This document shows, one piece after another, positions 62,798-64,000 of a stretch of DNA of 64,000 nt. Origin of the DNA: Candidatus Tanganyikabacteria bacterium. GTDB taxonomy: Bacteria; Cyanobacteriota; Sericytochromatia; S15B-MN24; VGJW01. Below the pieces are notes generated by a model, which searched no databases, was not told the origin of the DNA, and saw only the letters and a program-made list of their open reading frames with translations. Position numbers and translations under genes: made by a program. Each line of letters starts with the position of its first letter. Position 1 is the first letter of the stretch. The stretch is from NCBI GenBank assembly GCA_016867265.1, contig VGJW01000011.1, positions 1-64,000 of the forward strand, given 5' to 3'.

Positions 62798-63646
62798 TTG
62801 AAGTCCCCAAGTCGCACCGTCCAGCTGGACCCACCGGGTCGTCCTCGTCGCCGCGGACGCCTGCTGCTTCTCGGGCCGCTGCAGATCCCCTCCCTCGGGC
62901 GTACGCGCACCGTGGCGATCTACCTGCCCCCGGGTTACGACCCGAAGGGCACGGCCCGCTACCCCGTGACCTACCTGTTCGATGGGCAGAACCTCTTCGA
63001 TCCCTTCACGTCGTTCTCGGGCGACTGGGAAGTGGACCTCACGGTGGACCGTCTGACCGAGGAGAGTCGCTTCCGCACGGGCATCACGGTGGGGATCTAC
63101 AACGGCGAAGGACACCGGATCAGCGAGCAGAGCCCTTGGCCCGATGCCCACTACGGCTGTACGGGCGAGGGCGACAAGTTCATCGACTGGGTCGCAGGCG
63201 GCCTTCAGGACGAGATCAACCATCGCTTCCTGACCCTGACAGGTCCGGCGAACACCGGCATCGGCGGGTCGTCCATGGGCGGCCTGACAGCCCTGTACGC
63301 GTTGTTCCGCCGCCCCGACACCTTCGGTCGTGCGCTGGTGATGTCCCCCTCTCTCTGGTTCGCGCGCGGTGCCATCTTCGATTACGTGGCAGCCGCCGCG
63401 GCGCGGCCCAAGGGTTCCCGCGTCTACCTGGACTTCGGAGGCCGGGAGATGCGTGCCGGCCCCGGCACGAGGCTGCTGCGGGACGCCCGCATCATGAAGG
63501 AGCTCCTGCTTTCGGTCGGCTTCACGGCTGGGGAAGACCTCATGTGGGTCGAGGACCCGACGGGCATCCACAATGAAGCGTGCTGGGCGGCTCGCCTGCC
63601 CCGGGCCTTGAGTTTCCTGTGGCCGGCGACGACCCAGGACGACTGA
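62798..63646 (+). CDS. Esterase (enterochelin-esterase/EstD-like)
   Basis: 282 residues, TTG start (62798) since no in-frame ATG or GTG precedes it. Nucleophile motif GGSSMGG, AIYLPPGYDPKG and YPVTYLFDGQN are typical of the esterase-D/PHB depolymerase-like family; the histidine in GIHNEACW completes the triad. Cytoplasmic serine hydrolase of unknown substrate. Confidence 0.85.
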   Translation: MKSPSRTVQLDPPGRPRRRGRLLLLGPLQIPSLGRTRTVAIYLPPGYDPKGTARYPVTYLFDGQNLFDPFTSFSGDWEVDLTVDRLTEESRFRTGITVGIYNGEGHRISEQSPWPDAHYGCTGEGDKFIDWVAGGLQDEINHRFLTLTGPANTGIGGSSMGGLTALYALFRRPDTFGRALVMSPSLWFARGAIFDYVAAAAARPKGSRVYLDFGGREMRAGPGTRLLRDARIMKELLLSVGFTAGEDLMWVEDPTGIHNEACWAARLPRALSFLWPATTQDD

Positions 63647-63695
63647 CCGACCGCGATCAGGTACTATGGGGCCCTGTTCTTCGGAGGCCCGGACC

Positions 63696-64000
63696 ATGCC
63701 TGTGACCACGCCCGACCTGACGGCCACGCTCGAGGCCGCGATCGCCGCCTCCCCTGCCGATGCCACGGAATTCATCCTGACGGATTCCCGGGAAGAGCTG
63801 ACGCGATTCGGGGACAACGCCATCACCCAGAACGTGGCGAAGCAGGTCCGCACTCTGTCCATCCGGGTCCAGCATCAGGGACGCGAGGCGCGGGTCGACA
63901 CCACCCAGCTGCACGAGAAGGGCATCCGCGACGCCATCCAGGACGCGCTCGGACTGGCGGCCCTGCAGGAGCCGGATCCGGCCATGATGCCGATGCTCCA
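63696..64000 (+). CDS. pmbA: TldE/PmbA metalloprotease subunit (partial)
   Basis: The first 101 residues are visible before the right edge; GGAGG lies 10 bases before the ATG. ELTRFGDNAITQNVAKQ is the characteristic N-terminal motif of TldD/PmbA proteins, which form a heterodimer that processes peptides such as microcins and degrades unfolded peptides. Whether it is TldE (inactive) or TldD cannot be told from this part. Confidence 0.8.
   Translation, partial: MPVTTPDLTATLEAAIAASPADATEFILTDSREELTRFGDNAITQNVAKQVRTLSIRVQHQGREARVDTTQLHEKGIRDAIQDALGLAALQEPDPAMMPML

Noticed and set aside
1-64000. Search for CRISPR arrays, insertion sequences, phage genes and ribosomal RNA
   Set aside because: No such pattern was seen; the only tandem repeat is the coding one in the Gly/Ala-rich gene.

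Overview
This is GC-rich DNA, densely packed with short intergenic gaps. It comes from a diderm, respiring heterotroph. The outer membrane is inferred from many lipoproteins (lipobox cysteines), two proteins with an outer-membrane-barrel-like aromatic C-terminus, and an LpxL/HtrB-type acyltransferase. Respiration is shown by a complete-looking actA-B1-B2-C-D-E cluster for alternative complex III (quinol oxidation without cytochrome bc1). I see no ribosomal RNA, phage, insertion sequence or CRISPR array, so the lineage cannot be fixed. The mix of alternative complex III, fused isobutyryl-CoA mutase and selenocysteine tRNA would fit several uncultured phyla, for example relatives of non-photosynthetic Cyanobacteria, but that is only a guess.

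Layout. 1-3.5 kb: a DUF2156/aminoacyltransferase-like gene cut by the left edge and three lipoprotein genes, one with a probable one-base frameshift. 3.6-9.7 kb (minus): the alternative complex III operon. 9.8-13.4 kb: a short-chain dehydrogenase, an aldehyde dehydrogenase and the tRNA-modification enzyme QueG. 13.4-18 kb: unknown small and coiled-coil proteins, a large NHL-repeat lipoprotein and a lone flagellar hook/rod-like protein. 18-26.7 kb (minus): HtpX protease, a PdxJ-fold protein lacking key histidines, and a roughly 2,300-residue tetratricopeptide protein. 26.8-31.2 kb: an acyltransferase fused to an apparently exported C-terminal domain, a propeller lipoprotein, a small unknown and a DnaB/RecA-like protein without a P-loop. 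31.3-33.8 kb: a lipoprotein carboxypeptidase, an XRE regulator and YlxP. 33.8-39.8 kb: a B12-dependent acyl-CoA module (separate B12 subunit, IcmF, MeaB, acyl-CoA dehydrogenase), pointing to branched-chain or short-chain acyl-CoA catabolism. 39.8-42.4 kb: unknown envelope proteins. 42.4-42.6 kb: tRNA-Asp and tRNA-Sec. 42.8-51 kb: a secreted subtilase, a SpoIIE-type phosphatase with a STAS partner, and a giant metallopeptidase/propeller/barrel protein. 51-64 kb: a glycine/alanine-rich repeat protein, a 23S rRNA/tRNA m5U methyltransferase, an amidohydrolase, EttA, a ROK sugar kinase, an M61 peptidase, a SNF2 helicase, two alpha/beta hydrolases and the start of TldE/PmbA.

The most unusual signals are: (i) a selenocysteine tRNA; (ii) AT-rich half-sites repeated with an 11-bp period upstream of secreted-protease and other genes, which look like OmpR/PhoB-family operators; (iii) several unusual domain fusions or degenerate enzymes (acyltransferase plus secreted domain, peptidase-TolB-barrel, PdxJ without histidines, DnaB-like protein without Walker A); (iv) a mutase operon with duplicated B12 and G-protein functions.
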